From IMG/VR virus record IMGVR_UViG_3300044954_000249, positions 1 through 55,910 of that record: DNA of 55,910 nt, one strand, 5' to 3'. The notes under the pieces are model-generated. The model had not been told where the DNA came from, did no database searches, and saw only the letters and a program-made list of their open reading frames with translations. The position numbers and the translations under genes were made by a program. The DNA is from a virus. Positions 1 through 6,901 of this stretch are shown piece after piece. The stretch's first letter is position 1; each line of letters opens with the position of its first letter.

Positions 1-54
1 CTCGATGACGAGCTTGGACTCGATGACGAGCTTGGACTCGATGACGAGCTCGAG
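1..54 (-). repeat. 18-bp tandem repeat in polyserine linker
   Basis: Three consecutive 18-bp units (1-18, 19-36, 37-54) that differ only in the last one; on the minus strand they encode serine runs punctuated by proline. The array touches the window edge and may continue outside it. Confidence 0.85.
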
Positions 55-2594
55 CTACAAGCGACATTAACGCAATTGTAATAATTTCCTACACTTACTC
101 CATATGTAGGGGTATATATATAAAAGCAACCATTTTCATTTTGGACTTGAAAAGATCTTTTGCATCCATTAGCTGTATATGTTCCATTAAAATCATAAGA
201 AGTTAATGGGCTTGATTGTTGTGAAAATAAAAGAGGATATCCGGCATTTGATGGATCACATTGATCGAGAGTGTAACAGCCACAAGTCAATGAAAGAGTT
301 GAAATTAATTGTGTATAATCTGGATCAGCATAAAGTCTGAACTCCCCAGATTCTACCTTTACATAATAAGTTGTACAACTAGATAAACTACTAGAGGAAC
401 TGCTAGATGAGCTAGAAACAACAGAAGAGCTCGAACTGCTAGAGACACTGGAACAAATTGAGGGCTCCGAGCAACAACCGTCATATTGTCTAAATTGAAT
501 ATGTAATCCAATGCTATTTGTTCCTGTTTGACTTGTCGCTTCACATACTTTATATTGACCATCTTTATTGAAAACAGAGAATGCTCTTAAAGTTATAGTG
601 TGGCTATTAACAAAAACATTTGTTTGCTGTAAAACGTTAAAATTAAGAAGCCTGCTATCTGTAGGAATCGGCATTGTATTCCTATCGAAAAGAATACTTC
701 CTCTAAGCGTGCCAAGTCCCTGCTCTGTAGCAAAACAACTAAAAACGGCGTCGGGGACTGCCGCACTAGTCTTCAATATCCAATATTCATTTTGATTATT
801 AGTTGTTGTTACTGAAGTTATTGATACCGGCGGTTGAGATAGGTCATTTAGTTGGGTATTTACATCAAACGTGTCTACGGGTCCAGCCCCTATAGAAGCA
901 ATGACGACATACTCTCTATTTGATTGACCATCTGGGTCCGAAACAGACAAGGTAAACGGCAAAAAAACTATACACCCATTGATATTCGTTACTTTAAATG
1001 TAAGGTAATAATCGCCAATTTCTCTTGGGGTTATCGAGGAACTACTGAGGTTTACGGTGAACGCATTAACGGGCGAAGTCAAGTATGATACAGTTAACCA
1101 GCTCGGAGCATTATATACTTCTACGTTCGTTGCTGAAAATATATCAGAAACAACAACGTCTTGATTAAGGGGTTTGCAAATATCAACAGTTAAACTGGAA
1201 ATGGAGAGCGACGGACTTGTTGAACAAGGACAATTCCCAGAAGTCACGCCTACTGGTAATAATATATCTTCAGCACATCCCAAAGAGTTAATTATTGTGA
1301 AGAGGATCGAATGACTTCCATCATCTAAATAAGTTATAGCTGATGGATCTACCCCTACGGTTATAGATGTGTCTCCCGGGAAGAAGGACCCACTTAGACT
1401 CAAATTTGCCAGAGAAGAAAAGAACGAAATCTCAGCTATACCATCTGGATCACTTATAGTAAAAGTACTCGCTATTGGGGCGCAAGAATTTATAGCTAAA
1501 GAACTTATAGATAAAGTAGCATTTGTAGTACTACAAGAAGAAACGGAGCTTAATGACGAGCTAGAATCCGACGAGCTAGAACTAGACGAGCTAGATGAAC
1601 TACTGACACATGAAGAATTTGGGTTTATTTTACATGCTTTTATTTTTATGGAGTATCCACAAGTGCTAGAAGGAACACTCGATTGAGAGAAATCAGAGCA
1701 AAGAGACTGGTCTTGAACACTGAAATAGTCTTGACCACATTCAACACAGTCGCTATAAGTCTTGGCAAAAACACGCCTACGTGCCTGTGAGATAAGTGGG
1801 GTGGGATCCCCATCAATAGGAACGCTTGGAGATAAAATTTCGAATTTATGACAAAAACTCCATCCACAAAACTTTAAGAATTCTCCGGCCTGAACTGGGG
1901 AGGTAGTAAATATGTAATAATCATACGCCCCCCGTAAAAAAAGTATCCTATACCTCAAGGAGCAATCACGCGAACTCCTCCAACGTTGAAGCTCCGTCCT
2001 AATTTTAGTCCTATAATAAACAGGTCCGGCGTAAGATGAAGATGACGAAGATGATGACGAAGAACAATCTCCGTCCCCAATTACATTTACTTCTTCACCG
2101 GCAATTATAGAATATCCACGAGAAGAATATACGCTAGAGAAAAGGCTTAGGGCATCATTTCTTGCTTCCGCCTCCGTATCACCACTCCCCACTATTGTTA
2201 TTACGCTATTCGATAAACAACAATCATCGGCAGCAGGATCTTCAGTAGCAAAAGTAACTCCATTTATCCCAGTGGCGGCTGCTCCAAGACCGAAAGGCCC
2301 CGCGCCATAATTCCAACCAGAAACATATGTTATCGCACTACTGAAAAAATTCACTCCATTTACAAGGGGTATCCATGCGGATTGAGCATTGTATGTGGGA
2401 TAGTATTGGCTTTGGTAATCAACCTCCTCCTGAGTCGCGCCTCTGAAAGAAACCGTTATGGCCGTATTAGGATCTGGAAGCGTATACCTATAGCAAAAGC
2501 TACGCCCATCGAAACCCTCAGCGCAAATTATAATCGAAGTAATATTAGAATTCGCTGACCTTGTAATCGTCGATGATTTGTTAGTTATAGGCAT
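1..2594 (-). CDS. Ser/Cys-rich multidomain structural protein, 3' end cut by window edge
   Basis: An uninterrupted minus-strand frame runs from ATG at 2594 to base 1 without a stop, about 864 codons. The protein starts MPITNKSSTITRSANSN. Polyserine linkers lie near nt 2041-2066, 1551-1605, 385-450 and 1-50, separating globular blocks rich in paired cysteines. Two consecutive blocks (about nt 1540-930) begin with similar ISSLxI/VxxC phrases and end in beta-rich segments, resembling Ig-like or cadherin-like repeats of surface proteins. Serine codons in the tracts are mixed, so the tracts are conserved as protein. A GTGTAA-type late promoter lies just upstream. Role as virion appendage or adhesin is inferred from composition and promoter class; no family is recognised. 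Confidence 0.75.
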   Translation of the reverse strand, partial: MPITNKSSTITRSANSNITSIIICAEGFDGRSFCYRYTLPDPNTAITVSFRGATQEEVDYQSQYYPTYNAQSAWIPLVNGVNFFSSAITYVSGWNYGAGPFGLGAAATGINGVTFATEDPAADDCCLSNSVITIVGSGDTEAEARNDALSLFSSVYSSRGYSIIAGEEVNVIGDGDCSSSSSSSSSSYAGPVYYRTKIRTELQRWRSSRDCSLRYRILFLRGAYDYYIFTTSPVQAGEFLKFCGWSFCHKFEILSPSVPIDGDPTPLISQARRRVFAKTYSDCVECGQDYFSVQDQSLCSDFSQSSVPSSTCGYSIKIKACKINPNSSCVSSSSSSSSSSSSDSSSSLSSVSSCSTTNATLSISSLAINSCAPIASTFTISDPDGIAEISFFSSLANLSLSGSFFPGDTSITVGVDPSAITYLDDGSHSILFTIINSLGCAEDILLPVGVTSGNCPCSTSPSLSISSLTVDICKPLNQDVVVSDIFSATNVEVYNAPSWLTVSYLTSPVNAFTVNLSSSSITPREIGDYYLTFKVTNINGCIVFLPFTLSVSDPDGQSNREYVVIASIGAGPVDTFDVNTQLNDLSQPPVSITSVTTTNNQNEYWILKTSAAVPDAVFSCFATEQGLGTLRGSILFDRNTMPIPTDSRLLNFNVLQQTNVFVNSHTITLRAFSVFNKDGQYKVCEATSQTGTNSIGLHIQFRQYDGCCSEPSICSSVSSSSSSSVVSSSSSSSSSSLSSCTTYYVKVESGEFRLYADPDYTQLISTLSLTCGCYTLDQCDPSNAGYPLLFSQQSSPLTSYDFNGTYTANGCKRSFQVQNENGCFYIYTPTYGVSVGNYYNCVNVACSSSSSSSPSSSSSPSSSS

Positions 2595-2606
2595 TCTTAT
2601 CCTATT

Positions 2607-2621
2607 ATCTTACACTAAAAG
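2607..2621 (-). promoter_or_regulatory. Candidate late promoter (GTGTAA motif, site A)
   Basis: On the minus strand CTTTTAGTGTAAGATAATAG lies 15 bases upstream of the ATG at 2594, with GTGTAA at 2615-2610. No TTGACN -35 box lies at the usual distance. The same TTTTA-GTGTAA core recurs before 3107, and GTGTAA recurs before other structural genes. Confidence 0.55.
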
Positions 2622-2632
2622 ACTATTTTTAA

Positions 2633-2662
2633 ATAAAAAAACCCCCTATTGGAGGGGGGGGT
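2633..2662 (-). terminator. Rho-independent terminator after the 69-aa gene
   Basis: A C5T/AG5 stem (2642-2647 with 2653-2658) is followed on the minus strand by a run of seven T. It lies between the stop of the 2688-2897 gene and the promoter of the large minus-strand gene, so the two are separate transcription units. Confidence 0.7.
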
Positions 2663-2687
2663 TACTCTTTTCTTTATATTAATTCCC

Positions 2688-2897
2688 TTAGTAAAGGGTA
2701 AATTCATCACTTTTTATATCGTCCCACTGAATCTTGCCTTCGCTCTCTTTAGCTTTTTCCTCCCTCTTAAAGATAGAAAGACAAATAGCTACTCTTTGTT
2801 TGTCATTTTTAAATTCGCTCTTCATGCCCTCATCAGACATGCATCTTGAGATAAATTTATCCTTTTCTTCTTTATTATGTGGTTTAGGTAATGGCAT
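2688..2897 (-). CDS. Small basic/acidic phage protein, 69 aa
   Basis: The product begins MPLPKPHNKEEKDKF and contains an ISRCMSD...FKNDKQRVAIC pattern. From memory, small phage proteins of the type MPxPKP...FISRCM...EF...QRxAVC occur alone or beside head-maturation genes; the exact role is unknown. There is one Cys in each half and no membrane segment. It lies 3 bases after the 2901-3107 gene, almost certainly in the same transcript, and is followed by a strong terminator. I assign no function beyond probable late phage protein. Confidence 0.7.
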   Translation of the reverse strand: MPLPKPHNKEEKDKFISRCMSDEGMKSEFKNDKQRVAICLSIFKREEKAKESEGKIQWDDIKSDEFTLY

Positions 2898-2900
2898 AAA

Positions 2901-3107
2901 TTAGTTCAACCAATTATTATAAATATGCTCTAATAGGGCGGCCATAGCTTCTTTAGGCGAGACTTTTGCCGAATTCTCTCCGCCAAGTAAATAAAGAGCC
3001 TCGGCTACCCCATCTTCGTAAAATCTTATAGCATTATATTGATATACATTTACCACTAAACTACAAAATAAGACGGCTGGCATTATATGTTTTCTAAGTA
3101 ATTCCAT
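2901..3107 (-). CDS. Small membrane protein, 68 aa
   Basis: One hydrophobic segment near the N-terminus (about residues 9-24, PAVLFCSLVVNVYQYN) after a basic start (MELLRKH) fits a single N-in membrane anchor, with a soluble helical C-terminal half. It is first in a two-gene unit with the 69-aa gene, under a GTGTAA-type promoter whose predicted start point is close to the ATG. The size would fit a small lysis or accessory membrane protein, but no motif supports a specific role. Confidence 0.6.
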   Translation of the reverse strand: MELLRKHIMPAVLFCSLVVNVYQYNAIRFYEDGVAEALYLLGGENSAKVSPKEAMAALLEHIYNNWLN

Positions 3108-3108
3108 C

Positions 3109-3130
3109 CCATATAGATTACACTAAAAAT
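3109..3130 (-). promoter_or_regulatory. Candidate late promoter (GTGTAA motif, site B)
   Basis: Minus strand TTTTTAGTGTAATCTATATG, with GTGTAA at 3123-3118, ten bases before the ATG at 3107 and just downstream of the tRNA gene. It shares TTTTAGTGTAA with site A; no -35 box is visible. Confidence 0.5.
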
Positions 3131-3138
3131 AGAAGGAA

Positions 3139-3212
3139 TGGTACGTACAGAAGGGGTCAAACCTCCGACTTGCTCGGTATAAACGAGCCGCTCTACCACT
3201 GAGCTTGCACGC
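3139..3212 (-). tRNA. tRNA-Ile, anticodon UAU, CCA encoded
   Basis: The minus strand folds into a full cloverleaf: acceptor GCGTGCA/TGTACGT (all paired, two G-U), D-arm GCTC-AGTGGTA-GAGC, anticodon stem GCTCG/CGAGC with loop TTTATAC, T-arm GGAGG-TTTGACC-CCTTC, then discriminator A and an encoded CCA at 3141-3139. The loop puts TAT at positions 34-36, reading the Ile codon AUA, which this AT-rich genome uses often. Its 5' base overlaps the stop codon of the upstream gene, so it is probably processed from that transcript. Position 8 is A rather than the usual T. Confidence 0.88.
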
Positions 3213-3490
3213 TAGAATGAGCAAAAAACTGCGCCGCCTTCACATATATCAACTGATTCTACGTTAAAATGAGTCTTTATCTCGCTTTTATCTGAATCAG
3301 TTAATATATTGCACACAGATCTAAATCCATTTATTGCTGAAATTTCTCTAGCTTTCCTATTACATCCACATCCACCAGATAGACCATTTATGAGGTTAAA
3401 AAGGGCTAATAGTCTCATGTTTTGAGTAGAAAACTTGACCGCTACAATTTCTTTACCGAATTCTAAATGACCGTTAATGATTTTTTTCAT
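3212..3490 (-). CDS. Hypothetical protein, 92 aa, Cys-rich
   Basis: Unrecognised soluble protein with a GGCGCN cysteine cluster near the middle and further cysteines at the C-terminus (ICEGGAVFC). It overlaps the end of the upstream membrane-protein gene by 17 bases, so the two are translationally coupled and share the promoter at 3835-3863. The stop codon abuts the tRNA-Ile gene, implying one precursor transcript carries both. No function can be given. Confidence 0.6.
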   Translation of the reverse strand: MKKIINGHLEFGKEIVAVKFSTQNMRLLALFNLINGLSGGCGCNRKAREISAINGFRSVCNILTDSDKSEIKTHFNVESVDICEGGAVFCSF

Positions 3491-3827
3491 ATATCCTCTT
3501 AATAGAAAAGTAAATTAGTATCGTAATTAAATATGTCCCAGCAATATTTGTTAGTGAATTACCCCAACAAAAAATAAAACCAATCCAAAATCCAAAGCAA
3601 AAAGGACAAGATATCAATCTTGTAACGAAATTGTCCACCTTAATATTTAAAAAAATAGGATAATTGAGGAAAATATTAGACTGTTTAGTCTGAAGGTATT
3701 CTTCAAATAGGGTAATCTTCTTAAGGCCTAAAAGGTTTAGATACTCGGGTAAAGCGTCGGTTTCAAACCATACAGTAAGTAGAAACGCGGCCCAAATTGC
3801 GTTCTCTAAGCACGTAGATAATTCCAT
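3474..3827 (-). CDS. Membrane protein with CPFCFGFW motif, 117 aa
   Basis: The N-terminal hydrophobic stretch (AIWAAFLLTVWFETDALPEY) and C-terminal hydrophobic segments flank a LISCPFCFGFWIGF motif. From memory this W-E-x-D-x-x-PEY plus CP(F/I)C(F/L)xFW layout occurs in small membrane proteins of many phages (DUF1360-like); function unknown. The ATG sits 8 bases from the last base of a strong -10 box, so the mRNA is predicted to be essentially leaderless. It is first in a unit with the 92-aa gene and the tRNA. Confidence 0.65.
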   Translation of the reverse strand: MELSTCLENAIWAAFLLTVWFETDALPEYLNLLGLKKITLFEEYLQTKQSNIFLNYPIFLNIKVDNFVTRLISCPFCFGFWIGFIFCWGNSLTNIAGTYLITILIYFSIKRIYEKNH

Positions 3828-3834
3828 ATGCTTT

Positions 3835-3863
3835 ATAATATCAAGATCTTACCCGTAAGTCAA
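3835..3863 (-). promoter_or_regulatory. Sigma70-type promoter, leaderless (P1)
   Basis: Minus strand TTGACT (3863-3858), 17-bp spacer, TATTAT (3840-3835), then 7 bases to the ATG at 3827. The expected start point is 1 base before the ATG. Confidence 0.8.
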
Positions 3864-3882
3864 TTCTTCGTATAACCTAATG

Positions 3883-4255
3883 TGTTAACTTTTCTTTAGG
3901 AAGTAAAGCATAATATCCCCTAGAAAAATCTAGGAGATATTATGTGTGCCTACTTTCTTTGAGGCCCTGTTTTAGCAATGCGGATGGGACATACCGCGCA
4001 CACCATAATTAGCTTAACGCTAAAAGTGACTACCATTTTATAATGGCGAGAGAGACCGTACCACAAAGAACTCTGCTTACGTCACCTTACCCTGCTTACG
4101 CAAACGCTGGGATCGGCTCTAGTAATTAACTAGATGTCTTTTCTTCCTGTATGGACAGGAATAGTCATCCCTTGATCGGAAATAGACCAGTTTCCACCCT
4201 ACTTTACTTCGGTTATCTTGGGAAAACTTCACCGATTTCTCTCGGCAAGCTTAAA
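3883..4255. ncRNA. Candidate structured non-coding RNA, about 370 nt, family not recognised
   Basis: This is the only long gene-free stretch (3828-4270). It is visibly richer in G and C than its surroundings and packed with perfect hairpins: CTTTA/TAAAG 3894-3908; a long CATAATATC...GATATTATG hairpin 3909-3944; GCCT/AGGC 3948-3965; GCGG/CCGC 3980-3997; TTAGC/GCTAA 4009-4023; CCATT/AATGG 4033-4046; TCTAGT/ACTAGA about 4118-4134; TTCCTGT/ACAGGAA 4144-4161; GGAAA/TTTCC 4178-4195; CCGA/TCGG 4232-4245. GGGAT (about 4109-4113) pairs with ATCCC (about 4167-4171) around two hairpins, forming a three-way junction. A possible plus promoter (TATAAC at 3871-3876) and a terminator-like hairpin at 4253-4276 would fit a plus-strand transcript; minus-strand read-through from dUTPase is equally possible. 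It lacks tmRNA, RNase P or SRP signatures that I know. Confidence 0.6.
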
Positions 4256-4276
4256 AAGGATTTCCTTTTTTTAAAG
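4253..4276. terminator. Bidirectional terminator-like hairpin
   Basis: AAAAAGG/CCTTTTT stem with a short AT loop, overlapping the dUTPase stop. On the plus strand it is continued by further T residues, so it could end a plus-strand RNA from 3883 as well as the minus-strand dUTPase mRNA. The stem is GC-poor, hence modest confidence. Confidence 0.45.
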
Positions 4277-4750
4277 ACCAGTACTTCCAAAACCATTTTG
4301 ACCTCTATCAGAAATATTTAATTCATTCTTTTCTTCCCACTCAATGTCATAATATTTTTCTATTATGAGCTGGGCAATCCTATCCCCCTTAGAGATAGAA
4401 AATGAATTGGAAGAACCAAATAAATTTTTATAAGCTGTTGCTGATGGAGATTTACTCTCTATTATTTGATTGAGATTGATGAGAACTACTCCAATTTCAT
4501 CTCTATATCCAGAATCAACTACTCCAGCAAGCACATCTATGCCTTTCTTTACTGCTAATCCGCTTCTTGGGGCGATTCTTCCGTAGTAGCCTTCTGGGAT
4601 TTCTATTGCTATACCAATAGGAATTACTCTTCTTTCGAGTGGCGGAATAATTGCTGATTCACAAGCAAATAAATCATAACCAGCGTCTCCGACCCTAGAC
4701 CTTGTCGGCAAAATGGCTTGTGGTTTTAGTTTTACTATTCCGACTTTCAT
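4271..4750 (-). CDS. dut: dUTP diphosphatase (trimeric dUTPase)
   Basis: Hydrolyses dUTP to dUMP and pyrophosphate, keeping uracil out of phage DNA and supplying dTMP precursor. The conserved dUTPase motifs are present in order: AGYDLFA (motif 1), APRSGLAVKKG (motif 2), GVVDSGYRDEIGVVL (motif 3, with the catalytic Asp), GDRIAQLII (motif 4) and the C-terminal arm RGQNGFGSTGL (motif 5). At 159 aa it is the usual size; residues about 95-112 hold a short Ser-rich insertion between motifs 3 and 4. Transcribed alone from promoter P2, with the ATG almost at the predicted start point. Confidence 0.95.
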   Translation of the reverse strand: MKVGIVKLKPQAILPTRSRVGDAGYDLFACESAIIPPLERRVIPIGIAIEIPEGYYGRIAPRSGLAVKKGIDVLAGVVDSGYRDEIGVVLINLNQIIESKSPSATAYKNLFGSSNSFSISKGDRIAQLIIEKYYDIEWEEKNELNISDRGQNGFGSTGL

Positions 4751-4757
4751 CTAAAAG

Positions 4758-4786
4758 ATAGTAGTGTTTTTCTTTAAATCTGTCAA
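4758..4786 (-). promoter_or_regulatory. Sigma70-type promoter, leaderless (P2, dut)
   Basis: Minus strand TTGACA (4786-4781), 17-bp spacer, TACTAT (4763-4758), 7 bases, ATG at 4750. The -35 matches consensus exactly. Confidence 0.8.
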
Positions 4787-4792
4787 TTGAAA

Positions 4793-5239
4793 ATGGCGTC
4801 GAAGCCAAGTATGACAATTTTGGATGCATCAAATAAATTATTTCTTTGGTTTTCAGAAAGGGAAAGTTTTAACATAAACGAGCATTCCGATAAAGAAGAT
4901 TTCTTCGAAAGTAAAAAGTTCAGCAAAACTGACTTAGCGGCATTGATCGGCGCTCTAGATGAATTCGAAAAAATGGAAGTAATTAAAAAGATCGAAGTAG
5001 ACGGGCAAGCAATCTATATTCTAAAAAAGTCATTTGAATCATTTGAGCAGACTATAAAGTTCTCCCCAGAAACGTGCAGATCAATTTCTGAATTTATTAA
5101 TGGGTTTTGTGATATGATAAAGAATGAAACAGATAGATGTGACGTTAAAAACGTGACGGAGAAAGACGTGAAAAACCTCTTAATGATTGCAACTAACTTA
5201 CTTAAACTCGAAGCATCAAAAGAAAAGGGGAGCGAATAA
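4793..5239 (+). CDS. Hypothetical protein, about 148 aa
   Basis: Unrecognised, charged and largely helical protein with an ATG at 4793 (MASKPSMTILD); a TTG two codons upstream is possible but unnecessary. The middle (TDLAALIGALDEFEKMEVIKKIEVDG) has the look of a winged-helix-like segment (helix then beta-wing IEVDGQAIYIL), which might mean DNA or nucleotide regulation, but that is weak. It abuts the dNMP kinase gene, whose ribosome-binding site GGGGAG lies in its last codons, so the two are co-translated. Confidence 0.65.
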   Translation: MASKPSMTILDASNKLFLWFSERESFNINEHSDKEDFFESKKFSKTDLAALIGALDEFEKMEVIKKIEVDGQAIYILKKSFESFEQTIKFSPETCRSISEFINGFCDMIKNETDRCDVKNVTEKDVKNLLMIATNLLKLEASKEKGSE

Positions 5240-5866
5240 ATGTATATAGGAATAAGCGGATTAGCGGGCGTTGGCAAAGATCTTTTCCTAAAGCTCTTTT
5301 CTGAAGAGATTTCTAAATTGCATCTTACATGCAAAAGATTTGCTTTAGCTGATGAACTCAAAAACGAAATAAATCCAATCCTTCTATCTAAGCATGGTAT
5401 TAATATATTCTCTTGTTCGCGAGAGCAGAAAGAAACAGTAAGACACCTACTTGTTTCTCATGCAAAAATCAAGAGAGAACAAACAAGCGGTCGATATTGG
5501 ATAAATAAGCTCGAAGAAAAAATTGAAAGAGAACAAAAGCCCATAGATTTCGTTTGTATTACTGACATTAGATACGATGAATATGAAAACGATGAAGTAT
5601 CTTGGCTTAAAAATGAAAAGAATGGAATTCTAGTTCATATCTCCAAATACAAAGAGGTTAATGGAAAAAAAATGTTCCAAAATCCACCGAATGACGAGGA
5701 GGCCAGAAATGATCCTAAGTTAAAAAGTCAAGCTGATTACAAAATTTGTTGGCCTCACATGGGTGAAAATAGTTTTAATCCCTTAATTAGAAAAGAGATA
5801 TTGAATTTCTCGAAATGGATTTCTATTAAACATGAGCGGAAACAAACCACATTGGAAAACCATTAA
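5240..5866 (+). CDS. Deoxynucleoside monophosphate kinase-like protein
   Basis: The N-terminal P-loop is GLAGVGKD (residues 7-14), followed by a helical domain and the phrase VCITDIRYDEYEND, as in phage dNMP kinases of the T4 gp1 type, which phosphorylate dNMPs to dNDPs for DNA synthesis. Length (208 aa) fits. Strong Shine-Dalgarno GGGGAG before the ATG. Context agrees: dUTPase on one side and ribonucleotide reductase in the next unit form a dNTP supply set. The exact nucleotide specificity cannot be read from sequence. Confidence 0.8.
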   Translation: MYIGISGLAGVGKDLFLKLFSEEISKLHLTCKRFALADELKNEINPILLSKHGINIFSCSREQKETVRHLLVSHAKIKREQTSGRYWINKLEEKIEREQKPIDFVCITDIRYDEYENDEVSWLKNEKNGILVHISKYKEVNGKKMFQNPPNDEEARNDPKLKSQADYKICWPHMGENSFNPLIRKEILNFSKWISIKHERKQTTLENH

Positions 5867-6293
5867 GGAACTCTTTAGCAGCCTAAAGAAGCAGAATATC
5901 CAAAAAGACCTGAAAATTGCTCCGGTCTTAGCGGTTTATTCTTCTGAGCCGGTTAAGTTAAGGGCCGAAGCTGGTAATATATTCAATATAGATACTAAAG
6001 GAAGTGAATATGTTTATCTTTTAAATGTCTTTAAATTTAAAGAGATTAAAACTTATTATCGGTGTTGCTTAGAGGTGGAGATTATCGGGCGAGACGAAGA
6101 TGAGAATGCTAATGAAGAAAAAATATATGGGCAAGACGAGCTAGACCAAGTAGCAGCTTTTATTACAATCCCTAATCGGTTATTTAACATAACCAATAAA
6201 AAGAAAAAGGTAATAACATTTAAAGATATTGAACTAGACTTTAAAGAATATATCAGATTTATTAATATATGGAAAAAAGAAAAGATGACATAA
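5832..6293 (+). CDS. Hypothetical protein, 153 aa
   Basis: Starts within the last 35 bases of the kinase gene and overlaps the sigma-factor gene by 25 bases, so it sits in a tight overlapping operon. The basic N-terminus (KPHWKTIKELFSSLKKQ) is followed by a beta-rich core and an acidic stretch EDENANEE (about residues 93-100). Ends KKEKMT. No family recognised. Its position directly before a sigma factor makes a transcription-related role conceivable but unproven. Confidence 0.6.
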   Translation: MSGNKPHWKTIKELFSSLKKQNIQKDLKIAPVLAVYSSEPVKLRAEAGNIFNIDTKGSEYVYLLNVFKFKEIKTYYRCCLEVEIIGRDEDENANEEKIYGQDELDQVAAFITIPNRLFNITNKKKKVITFKDIELDFKEYIRFINIWKKEKMT

Positions 6294-6877
6294 TTTTAAT
6301 TAATAAAATTAAAAAAAGAAACTGCGAGAAAAGCCTAAAAGATCTGATAGATAAACATTCGGCTTTATGTATTGATGTATATCGTAAATATGCAGCCCCG
6401 ATGATAAAATCAGGCGTTTGCATAGACCTTTCTTTTAAAGATAAGGATTTGCTTATTTATAAAGCCGCTCTGTCATTCAAAAGCAATAAGAAAACAAAGT
6501 TCTCGACGTGGCTTGGAAATCAAATCAGATATTTTTGTCTAAACTCCATAAATAAAAACGACTTGATTCCGACCGAAGAAGAAATCATCAACCACCACTT
6601 AAATAAAGAAAACTATATAACAGAGTCTAATAATAAGAGCGTGAAGGAGAATGTCGAATACGTTTTCAATATCCTCGACCAAATTAAGGATAAGAGGGTA
6701 GAAAGGGTTTTCTCCCAAAGATATTTTATAAATCCAAATAAAAAGTCTTCTTGGGCTTCTATAGCTAAAAACTTGGGGGTCACTACTCAAACCGTCATTA
6801 ATCTCCACAATAAGGGAATGAAGATCCTCAGAAAAAAAATGAACTCAAAAGATGAATTTGTCATTGACATAATTTAA
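6269..6877 (+). CDS. Phage sigma-70 family RNA polymerase sigma factor
   Basis: 202 aa with two recognisable parts. Residues about 20-95 resemble sigma region 2, ending FSTWLGNQIRYFCLNSINK, the typical region 2.3/2.4 phrase (F-S-T-W-x-x-x-x-I-R). Residues about 140-195 resemble region 4 with the helix-turn-helix SWASIAKNLGVTTQTVINLHNKGMKILRK. Regions 1 and 3 are absent or very short, as in compact phage or ECF-like sigma factors. It would redirect host RNA polymerase core to phage promoters; the GTGTAA motif before structural genes is the obvious candidate target (inference). Promoter P3 begins within its last codons. Confidence 0.82.
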   Translation: MEKRKDDIILINKIKKRNCEKSLKDLIDKHSALCIDVYRKYAAPMIKSGVCIDLSFKDKDLLIYKAALSFKSNKKTKFSTWLGNQIRYFCLNSINKNDLIPTEEEIINHHLNKENYITESNNKSVKENVEYVFNILDQIKDKRVERVFSQRYFINPNKKSSWASIAKNLGVTTQTVINLHNKGMKILRKKMNSKDEFVIDII

Positions 6878-6892
6878 AACTAATGTTATCTT
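6864..6892 (+). promoter_or_regulatory. Sigma70-type promoter (P3)
   Basis: TTGACA (6864-6869), 17-bp spacer, TATCTT (6887-6892), then 9 bases to the ATG at 6902, giving a predicted leader of about 3 bases. The -35 lies inside the 3' end of the sigma-factor gene. Confidence 0.8.
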
Positions 6893-6901
6893 AATAAAAG
6901 C

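Noticed and set aside
37-60. Repeat at left edge as a genome terminus or origin
   Set aside because: It is simply in-frame repeats of the polyserine linker; no terminase site or iteron feature accompanies it.
1369-1686. Plus-strand frame of 105 codons inside 1-2594
   Set aside because: It lies opposite the polyserine protein (acidic Asp/Glu/Leu runs are the reverse complement of serine runs); the minus frame is far longer and continuous.
3883-4255. tmRNA, RNase P or group I intron
   Set aside because: No T-arm plus CCA end, no tag-peptide frame, no GAGGAAAGUCC-type P4 core, and no recognisable P7/G-binding core was found on either strand.
4787-4792. TTG start for the 4793 gene
   Set aside because: An ATG two codons later serves equally; nothing favours the TTG.
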